64,000 nt of DNA, from positions 124,001-188,000 of the forward strand of contig JWTM01000418.1 of assembly GCA_001749745.1 (NCBI GenBank), written 5' to 3'. The position numbers and the translations under genes are program-made. The notes under the pieces are model-generated. The model did no database searches, had not been told where the DNA came from, and saw only the letters and a program-made list of their open reading frames with translations. Of the stretch, positions 25,264-33,516 are shown one piece after another. The stretch comes from Candidatus Marispirochaeta associata. GTDB taxonomy: Bacteria; Spirochaetota; Spirochaetia; JC444; Marispirochaetaceae. Positions within the stretch are counted from its first letter, which is position 1. Each line of letters begins with the position of its first letter.

Positions 25264-26073
25264 TTATTTATTAAAGAAGAACTCCCGGTCGCTATAGACT
25301 AGAGCGGCGACCACCAGGATTAACACGACCGTCTCGATCATCTTCGTTACCTGGCTTATGGCCAGGGTCTCCTGGGAGAGATTGACGATAAAATGGAAGA
25401 GGATCGCCGCCGGAATGCTCTTTCTATTCTTGACCCAGATCCAACTGACGAGAACTCCTAAGGGAACTATGGAGACGAGAAAGTTCAACGCATAGAGCGG
25501 GCTTTGACGCAATATCTCAAATTGGTATGAGCCCTTTACGAAGAAGAGCGGCAGATACCAGAGCGACCAGAGCAACCCGAAGATCAGGGAGGCGGTAAAG
25601 AAGTTAAAACGACTCTCCAGACTGTCGAAGGCATAGCTCCGCCAGCCGAGCTCCTCGAAGAATGAAGCCAGAAAAATCAATAGCAGCACCGGTATAACGC
25701 CGCTGGAAAAAGTGAAGCCTGAAGCCGGTTGAAACTGTGTCACCGGCTCCCCCACCAAAAGCGAGAGCAGAGCCGAAATCAGGACTGCCACCGGCATGAT
25801 GAGGACCAAGAAGGGAAATGTCGCCGGCCGCAGCAGGCGCAGATCAAAAAGGCGCTTGCGGAAATCAGGAGTGAGTTCTCGTCCGGTTGGGCCGACGAGA
25901 AAAGCCAGAGAGATAACGAAGGGCGAAATGAGTCCGAGGAGCATTGCCAAGATGTAGTAGGGGCTGTAGATTTCGGAGAAGCTCATCAGCGCACCAAGCC
26001 CCCACAGAAGAGAGGTAGCCATGAAGGTTGTCCCGAAATAGAGGCGCGGCTTGTAGGTATGGGGTGTATGCAT
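25264..26073 (-). CDS. CPBP family membrane protein, possibly inactive protease
   Basis: 269 residues with about seven to eight hydrophobic helices. The CPBP (Abi/Rce1) motif 1, E-E-L-G-W-R-S, is complete. Motif 2, normally F-x-x-x-H within a W-H-L-P segment, reads L-W-Y-L-P here, so the expected His is Tyr. Motif 3 is present as F-H-F-I-V-N. Loss of one metal-binding or catalytic His suggests altered or absent proteolysis. AGGAGG precedes the start. It stands alone between the methyltransferase promoter and a LuxR gene. Confidence 0.82.
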   Translation of the reverse strand: MHTPHTYKPRLYFGTTFMATSLLWGLGALMSFSEIYSPYYILAMLLGLISPFVISLAFLVGPTGRELTPDFRKRLFDLRLLRPATFPFLVLIMPVAVLISALLSLLVGEPVTQFQPASGFTFSSGVIPVLLLIFLASFFEELGWRSYAFDSLESRFNFFTASLIFGLLWSLWYLPLFFVKGSYQFEILRQSPLYALNFLVSIVPLGVLVSWIWVKNRKSIPAAILFHFIVNLSQETLAISQVTKMIETVVLILVVAALVYSDREFFFNK

Positions 26074-26172
26074 TCAAATCCTCCTGATAAAGAGGATAGC
26101 CTAAACGAGCCGGGTACGGTATCGAACCTTTGTCCGGTTTAAAGCGGATTCGCCTACGTACTTTGTTCTAGT

Positions 26173-27108
26173 TCAGCTCGTTAGGGTATTAATCAACTCC
26201 ACCCTGCTCCGAGCGCCGGCCTTGCGGTAAAGATTATAGATGTGGGTACGTACCGTGGCAGGTGAAATGAAGAGAGCTGCGGCAATTTCCTTGTTAGTCA
26301 TGCCCTTGGCGATCATCAAGGCCATCTCGACCTCTCGGGCGGAGAGTCCCAGGCTTTCGATCCTCTCTTTAGGGACCTCCTCTAACAGTCGGGAGCTGTC
26401 GTCCCCCGGGCGTATCAGCCGTATGGCAGCGCTCATGGAGATCAGGTTCCAGGCCAGGAAAAAGAAGTGATCCAGCGAAAGATCTGCAATCCCCGGAATC
26501 TCCAAGGTTCCGAACAACCATTCAAGAATACCGGCCGGAGCAAAGACGATGGCGCAGACGCCGTAGGCCCTGACCAGTTCTCTAAGGGATACCGGCTTTG
26601 GTGAAACCTGGGGCCGGACGAGAGCGGCGCCGAAGAGAAGCATTGCCGCGGTATAGATAATACGATTGGTCAGCAGCCAAGCGGGAGCAACGGCAAAAGG
26701 GAACCCTCCGGCCAAACCGGACAAGACGGCGATGAAACTCATCACCATCACTCCAGCCGCACCGCACCAAGCGGCGATCACCCAGATATCGACGCGCGGC
26801 TTTTTACCCCTCGATTCAGGACGCACCAGGTTGATAATGCGAATGAGTACCGCAAATAGGGCAATATTGAGTCCTTCGACCATGACGATGATAGTGGTTT
26901 CAATCCTGGCGGCGTCGGGAAGGGTGAGACTCTGCAGGTAGAGATATACGAGGATCAGACCCATGGCGATCAAAAAGAGAAACTGGACCAGCAGAAAGAG
27001 TTTCAGGATCTGACTGCGGAGACGAAGGTCAAGCAGATAGAGCGCCGCAACCCCCATGAATCCGGTAGCAAAAAAGAGGGCGTAAAAACCGATCAGAATT
27101 TGTTCCAC
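26173..27108 (-). CDS. Membrane-anchored LuxR-type regulator
   Basis: 311 residues. About seven hydrophobic helices fill residues 1-225, and the C-terminus is a LuxR/GerE helix-turn-helix: L-S-A-R-E-V-E-M-A, then G-M-T-N-K-E-I-A and S-P-A-T-V-R-T-H-I-Y-N-L. There is no receiver or ligand domain in the cytoplasm, so the signal is presumably read in the membrane. Start codon is GTG with GAGGAG eight bases upstream. Targets are unknown; the CPBP gene downstream is one candidate. Confidence 0.87.
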   Translation of the reverse strand: MEQILIGFYALFFATGFMGVAALYLLDLRLRSQILKLFLLVQFLFLIAMGLILVYLYLQSLTLPDAARIETTIIVMVEGLNIALFAVLIRIINLVRPESRGKKPRVDIWVIAAWCGAAGVMVMSFIAVLSGLAGGFPFAVAPAWLLTNRIIYTAAMLLFGAALVRPQVSPKPVSLRELVRAYGVCAIVFAPAGILEWLFGTLEIPGIADLSLDHFFFLAWNLISMSAAIRLIRPGDDSSRLLEEVPKERIESLGLSAREVEMALMIAKGMTNKEIAAALFISPATVRTHIYNLYRKAGARSRVELINTLTS

Positions 27109-27129
27109 TGCTAAATCTCCTCGCAGGGC

Positions 27130-28137
27130 CTACTCAAACGGATAGGTAAAGCCCCACTCCAATCGCATCCCGTCCATTACGCGCATCAAGGCCACCGTCT
27201 CATCCACGGGGATTATCGGGCTCTCCCACTCCCCTGATCTCAAGCAGCGGACCGATTCAGCCACCTGATAGATAAAGCCGTTCTCCGCCTGGTCGACGCG
27301 AATTACCTCCGTATCGGCGACCTCGTTGGTTCCGTTGTGCCGGTGAATACGGATTTCCGACGCCATCGGGAATGGCGAACAGTCGATATAGCCTGTTGAA
27401 CCGTAGATTCGGATGGCACTCTCCATCTTCAGGTTGAAGCTGGTGCTGATCTGAGCCATACAGCCCGAGGGGAAACGGAAGAGATAGTTGGCCAGCTCAT
27501 CCACGCCGCGCTCGGAAAAGCGGGCTAAGGAGCGGACCTCCTGCGGGATTTCGCCCAGGACGTAACTGGTAAAGCTGATGGGATAGATCCCCATATCCAG
27601 GGTTACACCCCCGGCAAGATCGGGATTGTTAAGCCGCTCCTCAAAGTGGGGGGGCACGAAGTTTCCGAAGGTGGCGACCAGCTGCTTCACCTCGCCGATG
27701 GCCCCGTCGGCCAAAAACCCCTTGAGTTTGATCAGACTCGGTAAAAACCGAACCCAGATCGCCTCCATCAAAAAGAGCCCTTTACTTCGAGCGATTTCCG
27801 CCAACCCCTCCGCTTCGGCGGCGTTAACGGTGAAGGGCTTCTCCATCAAGACCGGCTTCCCGGCCTTCAAGGCGAGCTTCGCGTTATCGTAGTGGTAGTT
27901 GTGGGTGGTAGCCACATAGATGATATCGACCTCGGGATCGGCGACTATCTCATCGTAACTCAAGGCCTTTGGAATATCGAATTTGGCGGCGAAGGTCTGA
28001 GCCCGTTCAGGTGACTTAGAAGCCACCGCGGCCAGCCTGCTCTCTTGATGATTCTGCACCGCATCGGCAAGCTTCTCGGCAATGATGCCCGCGCCGATGA
28101 TGCCCCAGTTGATAATCGCATCCCCATTTTTCGTCAT
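27130..28137 (-). CDS. Gfo/Idh/MocA family oxidoreductase
   Basis: 335 residues from the ATG at 28137, which has GGGAG upstream; an in-frame start 16 codons earlier lacks one. The N-terminal Rossmann loop is W-G-I-I-G-A-G-I-I-A, followed by Y-V-A-T-T-H-N-Y-H-Y and the catalytic-region E-K-P-F-T-V-N motif of the family. It should oxidise or reduce a sugar or cyclitol with NAD(P). No transport or sugar genes sit next to it. Confidence 0.92.
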   Translation of the reverse strand: MTKNGDAIINWGIIGAGIIAEKLADAVQNHQESRLAAVASKSPERAQTFAAKFDIPKALSYDEIVADPEVDIIYVATTHNYHYDNAKLALKAGKPVLMEKPFTVNAAEAEGLAEIARSKGLFLMEAIWVRFLPSLIKLKGFLADGAIGEVKQLVATFGNFVPPHFEERLNNPDLAGGVTLDMGIYPISFTSYVLGEIPQEVRSLARFSERGVDELANYLFRFPSGCMAQISTSFNLKMESAIRIYGSTGYIDCSPFPMASEIRIHRHNGTNEVADTEVIRVDQAENGFIYQVAESVRCLRSGEWESPIIPVDETVALMRVMDGMRLEWGFTYPFE

Positions 28138-28263
28138 TATATAAAACTCCCAAATAATAGGATCAAACCGGTTCCATAGTACCACATAACTGGAAAGGCA
28201 AAAAATGTTTAAAATCCTTTAAAAAGCGCCATACAACTTGTTTTTGTCTCTTATAGCTCTATA

Positions 28264-29436
28264 ATGTCTAATATGAAACTTGCACTATTACTCTGCTCGG
28301 TCGCCGTATTCCTGCTAACATCCTGCGGTGGAAGTGGCGCGGGGGACGGAGGCGACCTGGGCTATATCGATTGGACTCCTTACTATAGTCAGGATATCGC
28401 TGTCACCTCTTTCGACTGGGGAACTCCTGAAGTTGTGTCCGCAACTACGCCAGGCTGGGAGGAAGGTGTATATATATCACCGGACGGAAGTACCCTCTAC
28501 TACATCTACACGAATGTGGATATCTTCCGATTGGGGATAACCGGGGAGTAGGTTGTCTCGGGGCCTACTCTTGATGCAATCGGAAAAGGCATGTCCTGGA
28601 CAACCGGAAACAGCCGCAAATGCGGTCTATATCCCTACGCAGACCATTTCTATGTCACCAGAACGGGTGATAATACCTGGTCGGATCCGCAACCCTATTT
28701 CCTCACCACGACCCGCATGGAATCGATCGGCGGGATTCATATCATTGAAAATGCAACTCGCAGGATCGCCTACTGCATGTCGGGATTCAGCGATGGAGAG
28801 GATTCCTTATACTTTGCCTACGACGACGGCAAGGATGGCTGGGAATCCTTATCTGTCGACGTGGGATTCACATTTGATGCCTATCTCTTTGATCATGTTT
28901 TTTTCTCGGACAACCAGGACCATGAGCACGCCGATCCCTGGGTAAACGAGGCCGGAACGGTGATGTTCTTCTGGAGCGACCGGGATGATAGCAATCCCGA
29001 TGATGATGAAGTGGAAAAGGATATCTACTACTCAACCAATCCTAACTCCATCGATTCAGGCGCCTGGAGTTCCCCCGCATGGACTACCCCAGTTAAACTG
29101 CCCTCCCCGATCAATACCGAAGGCGATGATATGCAAACCTTCGTTTTTACTGAAGCTGACGGCGATTACCTCTACTACTCGACGAACCGCGGAAGCGCCG
29201 AACATGGCTACGAAATCGCCATCTACCGCAGCAAGATGCCGGCGGGCTGGGAATCTACTCCTTCACTCATGGAAACAGAAGTAAATTGGGGCACCCCGGA
29301 GCGGGTTATCTACAGCGATCTCGCCGTCGGCGAGCCTTCGATCACCGCCGACGGACAATATATGTATTTCGAACAGATATTCCACGACGGCGCCAACAAT
29401 TTTAATCCGGAGATCATGCGGGTCGAACGTAACTAG
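28264..29436 (+). pseudogene. PD40-like lipoprotein gene interrupted by in-frame TAG
   Basis: A signal peptide with lipobox L-L-T-S-C begins a protein built of beta-propeller-like repeats (S-P-D-G-S-T-L-Y-Y, N-E-A-G-T-V-M-F-F-W-S-D-R-D, T-A-D-G-Q-Y-M-Y-F-E). The frame is broken once by TAG at 28549-28551 after residue 95; reading resumes in the same frame and runs to the stop at 29434-29436 without a shift. The simplest view is a single nonsense change; readthrough is possible. A TATAAT at 28260-28265 with TTGTTT 16 bases upstream would start transcription near the ATG at 28273, so the true start may be that codon with almost no leader. Function is not known. Confidence 0.75.
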
Positions 29437-29478
29437 GGCAACCGCTATAATACCCTTCAGGATCTATCCGAGGTCTAT

Positions 29479-29985
29479 TCACCCGATCGTGCTTTGCAGG
29501 GTTCCCATCGGGCAGACCGTGCACCATGCCCGGGGCCTGAAGTAGATTCCCATGGGAATGCTTATCCCGATCGACACCAAATAAACCGCCCAGAAAACCC
29601 GGGCGGCGGCCTCAATTCCACCGCCGAAACGCAGCAGAAGATTGACCACACAGAAAAGCATAAAGGCACACAGGGCCTGGCGGAAGCCGGTGGAGCTCAG
29701 CTTTTTCGGTAGACTAACTCGTTTTGAGAATCTTCCCAGTCCGGCCGACAAGGCCCGGCCGTTGGGACAGGCGGACCTGCAAAACCAGCGACGGGAGACC
29801 ATGTTACTCGCCAGAGCAGTAAGGATCAGGCCGGGAACCACTAAACCGACAATCGGATAGAAGCCGCCCCCGACGGCTACGAGCAAAATAAAAATGATCG
29901 AGATGTAGCGCCACGGGCCCCGATAAAAGGCAGAGGTTCCCTTGGCAGTTAAAGTATTCATATTTTTATATATATTTTTTTGCAT
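29479..29985 (-). CDS. Membrane 4Fe-4S protein, NapH/NosR-like core
   Basis: 168 residues with about four hydrophobic helices and two cysteine motifs, F-C-R-S-A-C-P-N-G and W-C-T-V-C-P-M-G, of the kind that ends the membrane core of NapH, NosR and CcoG proteins. The terminal ferredoxin domain of those proteins is missing, so it is a short version. It probably moves electrons at the membrane. Six bases follow the cyclase gene; no ribosome site is clear and the start is flanked by an AT-rich run. Confidence 0.75.
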   Translation of the reverse strand: MQKNIYKNMNTLTAKGTSAFYRGPWRYISIIFILLVAVGGGFYPIVGLVVPGLILTALASNMVSRRWFCRSACPNGRALSAGLGRFSKRVSLPKKLSSTGFRQALCAFMLFCVVNLLLRFGGGIEAAARVFWAVYLVSIGISIPMGIYFRPRAWCTVCPMGTLQSTIG

Positions 29986-29991
29986 ATTTAA

Positions 29992-31095
29992 TCAAGGGAG
30001 ATCTATCTGATAAACATTCACCGGCTCAGCAATTCCCTTCATGCTAACCTGACCGCGCCTGACCCGTGAGACCCTCTCACGCAGCACTTCCTTGACACCG
30101 GGGGAGAGGATGAATGATTCTCCCATGGACAACTGACCAGGTCCGGAAACAGCTTGCGTCCGAGCCGCGATATTGACTGTCCGCCCAAAGTAGTCGATCT
30201 GCTTGTTCAAGGTGACTACGATCACCGGGCCGCGGTGTACGCCGATCTTAATTCTCAGCGCCTCTCCATCATCACGGGTCTCGTTGCTATTAGAAAGAGC
30301 ATCGTGCAGGGCGAAGGAAGCACGGACCGCGGAGACCTCGTCGGTAAAGACGCCCATCACCTCATCGCCGATCGTTTTAATGGGCACCCCGTTATGCTCC
30401 GCGATTGCCTGAAAGACGATGTCAAAGTGATCGCGGATAAGCCGATAGGCCCGGGCATCCCCCAAACGCTCATACATGGCCGTTGAACCGGTAATGTCGC
30501 TGAAGAGCACCGTAGCGGAGCGAATCTCGAGGCTTTGATCCAATGCCAGAGTCTCGTCGCCGAAGATAGAGCGGAAGACCGGATGATTGATTACCTCTAC
30601 GCCTTTGATCGTTCCGTTGTTCGCCCAGGAAAAACGCCCTTCATCGGTCACGGCCCGAAAGACTCCCTCCTCGTACTCCCGCTTAAGAGCTTCCGGGAGG
30701 GGCCGAACCTCGGGGCTGATCGTAAAGAATACCTCGATATTCTCATCCAGGGTGTTGCGGAAATCGAGCTTACAGACGGGACAAAAATCCTCTTCGTGGG
30801 TATGTACCAGTCGCAGACTCTCCTTCGCTACCCCTCCGCAGGTGGGACAGTGGAAAACCCACTCCATACTGAGTAAACCTGAGCGTACGGCCCGAAGAAG
30901 GAGCTCGATGACCGTCCTACGCGAGACGTTCCAGGAATAAGCAAGCGCGGTCGGATCGATATGAAAGAGCGCTTCATCCGGGGCGTCGCTCAGGAACTTA
31001 CGTAAGCGGTCGATCAGCGAGTGAGCCTTGAATCCTTGTAGACCGCTTTCCAGGCGCGCTTCATTTATCTCGCTCATCCGCGCTGCTTCAGCCAC
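29992..31095 (-). CDS. Class III nucleotide cyclase with DUF5939 N-terminus
   Basis: 367 residues from a GTG directly after the stop of the preceding gene; ATG at 31077 is an alternative. The N-terminal part has a winged-helix-like segment (S-W-N-V-S-R-R-T-V-I-E-L-L) and a zinc-finger-like C-P-T-C ... C-P-V-C pair. The C-terminal cyclase homology domain carries metal Asp residues in F-S-D-I-T-G-S and I-G-D-E-V-M-G, the K-T-I-G-D substrate loop usual for adenylyl specificity, and N-I-A-A-R. It should make cAMP. A Crp/Fnr regulator gene lies 270 bases upstream on the same strand. Confidence 0.87.
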   Translation of the reverse strand: MAEAARMSEINEARLESGLQGFKAHSLIDRLRKFLSDAPDEALFHIDPTALAYSWNVSRRTVIELLLRAVRSGLLSMEWVFHCPTCGGVAKESLRLVHTHEEDFCPVCKLDFRNTLDENIEVFFTISPEVRPLPEALKREYEEGVFRAVTDEGRFSWANNGTIKGVEVINHPVFRSIFGDETLALDQSLEIRSATVLFSDITGSTAMYERLGDARAYRLIRDHFDIVFQAIAEHNGVPIKTIGDEVMGVFTDEVSAVRASFALHDALSNSNETRDDGEALRIKIGVHRGPVIVVTLNKQIDYFGRTVNIAARTQAVSGPGQLSMGESFILSPGVKEVLRERVSRVRRGQVSMKGIAEPVNVYQIDLP

Positions 31096-31296
31096 CTATT
31101 CTGATGATTTCTTGCGAGTGCTTATGCCGAAGGGCATATAGAGGGGACAGCTACTTACCGCCGAGGTCGCCAGAAAAACAAGACCTAAGGCACCGAGGAT
31201 CCAGAACCAACCCCCTTGCATAATCGCGACTACAATAAACACCAGCCCGAGAATCAGTCGCACCGTACGATCTATGCTTCCCATGTTTTTTACCAT
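31096..31296 (-). CDS. DUF2892 small membrane protein
   Basis: 66 residues. The opening I-D-R-T-V-R-L-I-L-G, two hydrophobic helices and the end C-P-L-Y-M-P-F-G-I-S-T are the hallmarks of DUF2892 (YgaP transmembrane-like). The role is unknown; members often sit with Crp/Fnr regulators or rhodanese proteins. GGAGG lies six bases before the ATG. It is placed between the Crp/Fnr gene and the cyclase. Confidence 0.88.
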   Translation of the reverse strand: MVKNMGSIDRTVRLILGLVFIVVAIMQGGWFWILGALGLVFLATSAVSSCPLYMPFGISTRKKSSE

Positions 31297-31362
31297 CTTA
31301 TACCTCCGAAAAAAATCTTGTGTAAAAGATAGCCACAGATGGCGCAGTAGTCTGTGACAAAG

Positions 31363-32028
31363 TCACCCTTCTTGCGGAAAAAGCTGATTTTTTACCAGAA
31401 TCCTCCCCCGGTGGAGCTCGACCATACCTTTACGCTCCCACTCCTTCAGCAGCCGGCTTACCACTTCCCGGGAGGAGCCGAGCTCTTCGGCCAACTGTTG
31501 ATGGGTTATCTGCAGATCTTCGCCGTTCCCGGCGGTCAGCTTCTGCAACAGATGCGCCAAACGTAGATCGAGCTTACCGAAGACAACCTCCTCAATAAGG
31601 GCGATGAGACCGGAAAGACGACGATGATAGGTGGCAAACACAAACTGACGCCATCCTTCATCGGTATCGATCAGCCGTCGGAGAAGATCCGCCGGAATCA
31701 AGCAGAGAGTCGAAGGAGTATTCGTCCGCGCTTCGGCGGGAAAGGAGTCGGCGTTCAGAATACTCAAGGTGGAGAGGATACAGGACTCACCGTCGTCTAC
31801 CCTATACAGGGTAATCCCCCGGCCGCTCTCGGCATGCTTAGTGAGCTGAAGCTCCCCGGATATAACCAGCGGAAGATGGGTACATTCATCCCCGTCCCGG
31901 TAGAGGATGTTCCCCTCCTCTACTCGACGAATGAGACCTAAACGTTTTATCAGTAACTCCGTCTCCCGTGTTTTCCCTAAAGAGGGGAAGAGCTCGGCAA
32001 AGGCCCGCCACTCACTTTCACTTATCAT
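31363..32028 (-). CDS. Crp/Fnr family transcriptional regulator
   Basis: 221 residues from the ATG at 32028 (GAGGG upstream; a TTG further out is less likely). The cyclic-nucleotide-type beta-roll is seen in I-L-Y-R-D-G-D-E and V-I-S-G-E-L-Q-L, and the C-terminal winged helix in I-T-H-Q-Q-L-A-E-E-L-G-S-S-R-E-V-V-S-R-L-L. The four-cysteine cluster of Fnr is absent, so it is not an oxygen-labile Fe-S sensor. The neighbouring cyclase makes cAMP a reasonable ligand guess, not a proven one. Confidence 0.9.
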   Translation of the reverse strand: MISESEWRAFAELFPSLGKTRETELLIKRLGLIRRVEEGNILYRDGDECTHLPLVISGELQLTKHAESGRGITLYRVDDGESCILSTLSILNADSFPAEARTNTPSTLCLIPADLLRRLIDTDEGWRQFVFATYHRRLSGLIALIEEVVFGKLDLRLAHLLQKLTAGNGEDLQITHQQLAEELGSSREVVSRLLKEWERKGMVELHRGRILVKNQLFPQEG

Positions 32029-32129
32029 CCGATGTATCCCTCGATCGTCCAATTGGAAGCTATTTCCCCACAGTATATACCATTCTACCGACGCTTTACT
32101 GAAGACTCGAACCGTGTCACTATAGATCC

Positions 32130-32849
32130 ATGAGCGACACCCTGACGCAAAACGCCCCTTCTCCCGCGGAGATCGCCCGGGATTACGGCGGCAAGGTAAG
32201 CAACCTCTGCCGCCGCATGATTCGCGACCGGGAGCTGGCCGAGGATACCGCCCAGGAGATCTGGTTCGAGGTGCTGAAGGGGCTCCCGTCGTTCAAGGGT
32301 GAGTCGAGCTTGTCTACCTGGCTCTACACCGTCGCCAAACGCACCATCGACAGACACATCCGCAACGAACAAACCTTCACCGTCCGTTTCCTCAACCGTT
32401 TCTTCGAGGAGCATGCGGATAACGGCATGCGCGAAATGCGGGAGATTCCGACGGAGGATCGGGAGCAGTGGTTTCGACTCGAGTGCGACGCCTGCCTGAC
32501 CGCCATTCTCCACTGCCTCGACAACGAGACGCGGACCGTCTATCTGATGCGGCTCCTGACCGAACTCCCCTACCGGGAGCTGAGCCTGATTCTGGAAAGC
32601 GACCCGGAGACCCTGCGTCAGCGCTTCTCCCGAGCTTCCCGCAAGATCAACCACTTCCTGAACGACCACTGCACCCTCTACAATCCCGACGGCCGCTGCC
32701 GCTGTAAGATAGACAAACCGATCCGCTACCTCGACCATCAAGAGGAGTTCCGCAAGATCCGGGACGCCTCCCGGAAGACCCTCTCCCTGCAGCGGGCCGG
32801 TGAGTACCACCGGATCAGGAATCTGTGGGAAGAGCTGGCCGCTTCGTAA
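32130..32849 (+). CDS. ECF sigma factor with cysteine-rich C-terminal tail
   Basis: 239 residues. Region 2 (D-R-E-L-A-E-D-T-A-Q-E-I-W) and region 4 (L-P-Y-R-E-L-S-L-I-L-E-S-D-P-E-T-L-R-Q-R-F) are clear. Beyond region 4 is a tail of about 50 residues with C-T-L-Y-N-P-D-G-R-C-R-C-K, a likely metal or redox site built into the sigma factor. No anti-sigma gene follows. The start has no Shine-Dalgarno; TATAGAT lies just upstream, so the message may be nearly leaderless. The next gene is a cysteine-rich DUF3795 protein. Confidence 0.87.
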   Translation: MSDTLTQNAPSPAEIARDYGGKVSNLCRRMIRDRELAEDTAQEIWFEVLKGLPSFKGESSLSTWLYTVAKRTIDRHIRNEQTFTVRFLNRFFEEHADNGMREMREIPTEDREQWFRLECDACLTAILHCLDNETRTVYLMRLLTELPYRELSLILESDPETLRQRFSRASRKINHFLNDHCTLYNPDGRCRCKIDKPIRYLDHQEEFRKIRDASRKTLSLQRAGEYHRIRNLWEELAAS

Positions 32850-32935
32850 TTTTTTTTCGTACTCCCTGTCACATCCAGCCCTCTCCCGACACCAATAGAG
32901 GTATAGACTCAACTATTGTGTGAAGGAGAGAGAAT

Positions 32936-33364
32936 ATGGAACTTAATTTGGTTGCCCCATGCGGCATCGACTGCGTCAACTGCGAACTCTACGCTGAGAA
33001 CAATCGCATGGATGTAGTGGAACGGATGGCCCAGATGACGGGGAAGAGCGTGGAAGAGATTAAGTGTAAAGGCTGCCGGGAACAGGGGGGCTGTACGATC
33101 CATGCGGATTGCAAGACCCTGGCCTGCGTGCAAGAAAAGGGCATCGACTTCTGCCACGAGTGCGCCGACTTTCCCTGTACCCGGCTGCAGCCGATGAAGC
33201 AGGGAGCGGAGCGGACACCTCACAACCTGAAGGTCTACAACCTCTGCCGGCTTAAGGCCCTCGGGATGGAGAAGTTCCTCAACGAGGCGGCCCGCACCCG
33301 GAGGCTCTACTTCGACGGCAGCTTCGTGATCGGCGCGGGCCCGACGCTGGCTGAAGAGGGCTGA
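32936..33364 (+). CDS. DUF3795 cysteine-rich protein
   Basis: 142 residues containing about thirteen cysteines, among them C-G-I-D-C-V-N-C at the N-terminus, C-K-G-C-R, C-T-I-H-A-D-C and C-H-E-C-A-D-F-P-C, the DUF3795 signature. The family is predicted to bind zinc or an iron-sulfur cluster, function unknown. AAGGAG precedes the ATG. Proximity to the sigma factor with a cysteine tail suggests a shared metal or redox theme. Confidence 0.87.
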   Translation: MELNLVAPCGIDCVNCELYAENNRMDVVERMAQMTGKSVEEIKCKGCREQGGCTIHADCKTLACVQEKGIDFCHECADFPCTRLQPMKQGAERTPHNLKVYNLCRLKALGMEKFLNEAARTRRLYFDGSFVIGAGPTLAEEG

Positions 33365-33374
33365 AGTGGGATAC

Positions 33375-33397
33375 GGCGCCGGGGCGAACCCGGCGCC
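33375..33397 (+). terminator. Strong hairpin after DUF3795 gene
   Basis: GGCGCCGGG and CCCGGCGCC form a perfect nine-base-pair stem with a five-base loop 11 bases after the stop codon. There is no T-run, so it may end transcription weakly or protect the message end. Confidence 0.55.
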
Positions 33398-33516
33398 TAT
33401 TGGAGGTACTCACAAATATTCCATCAATATTTCAATAGAACGTAGCAACTCAATTTGACACACCCCCCATCCCCGGATATCCTAAAATCCATTCCATTGG
33501 CCGGAGAATTATCGCC

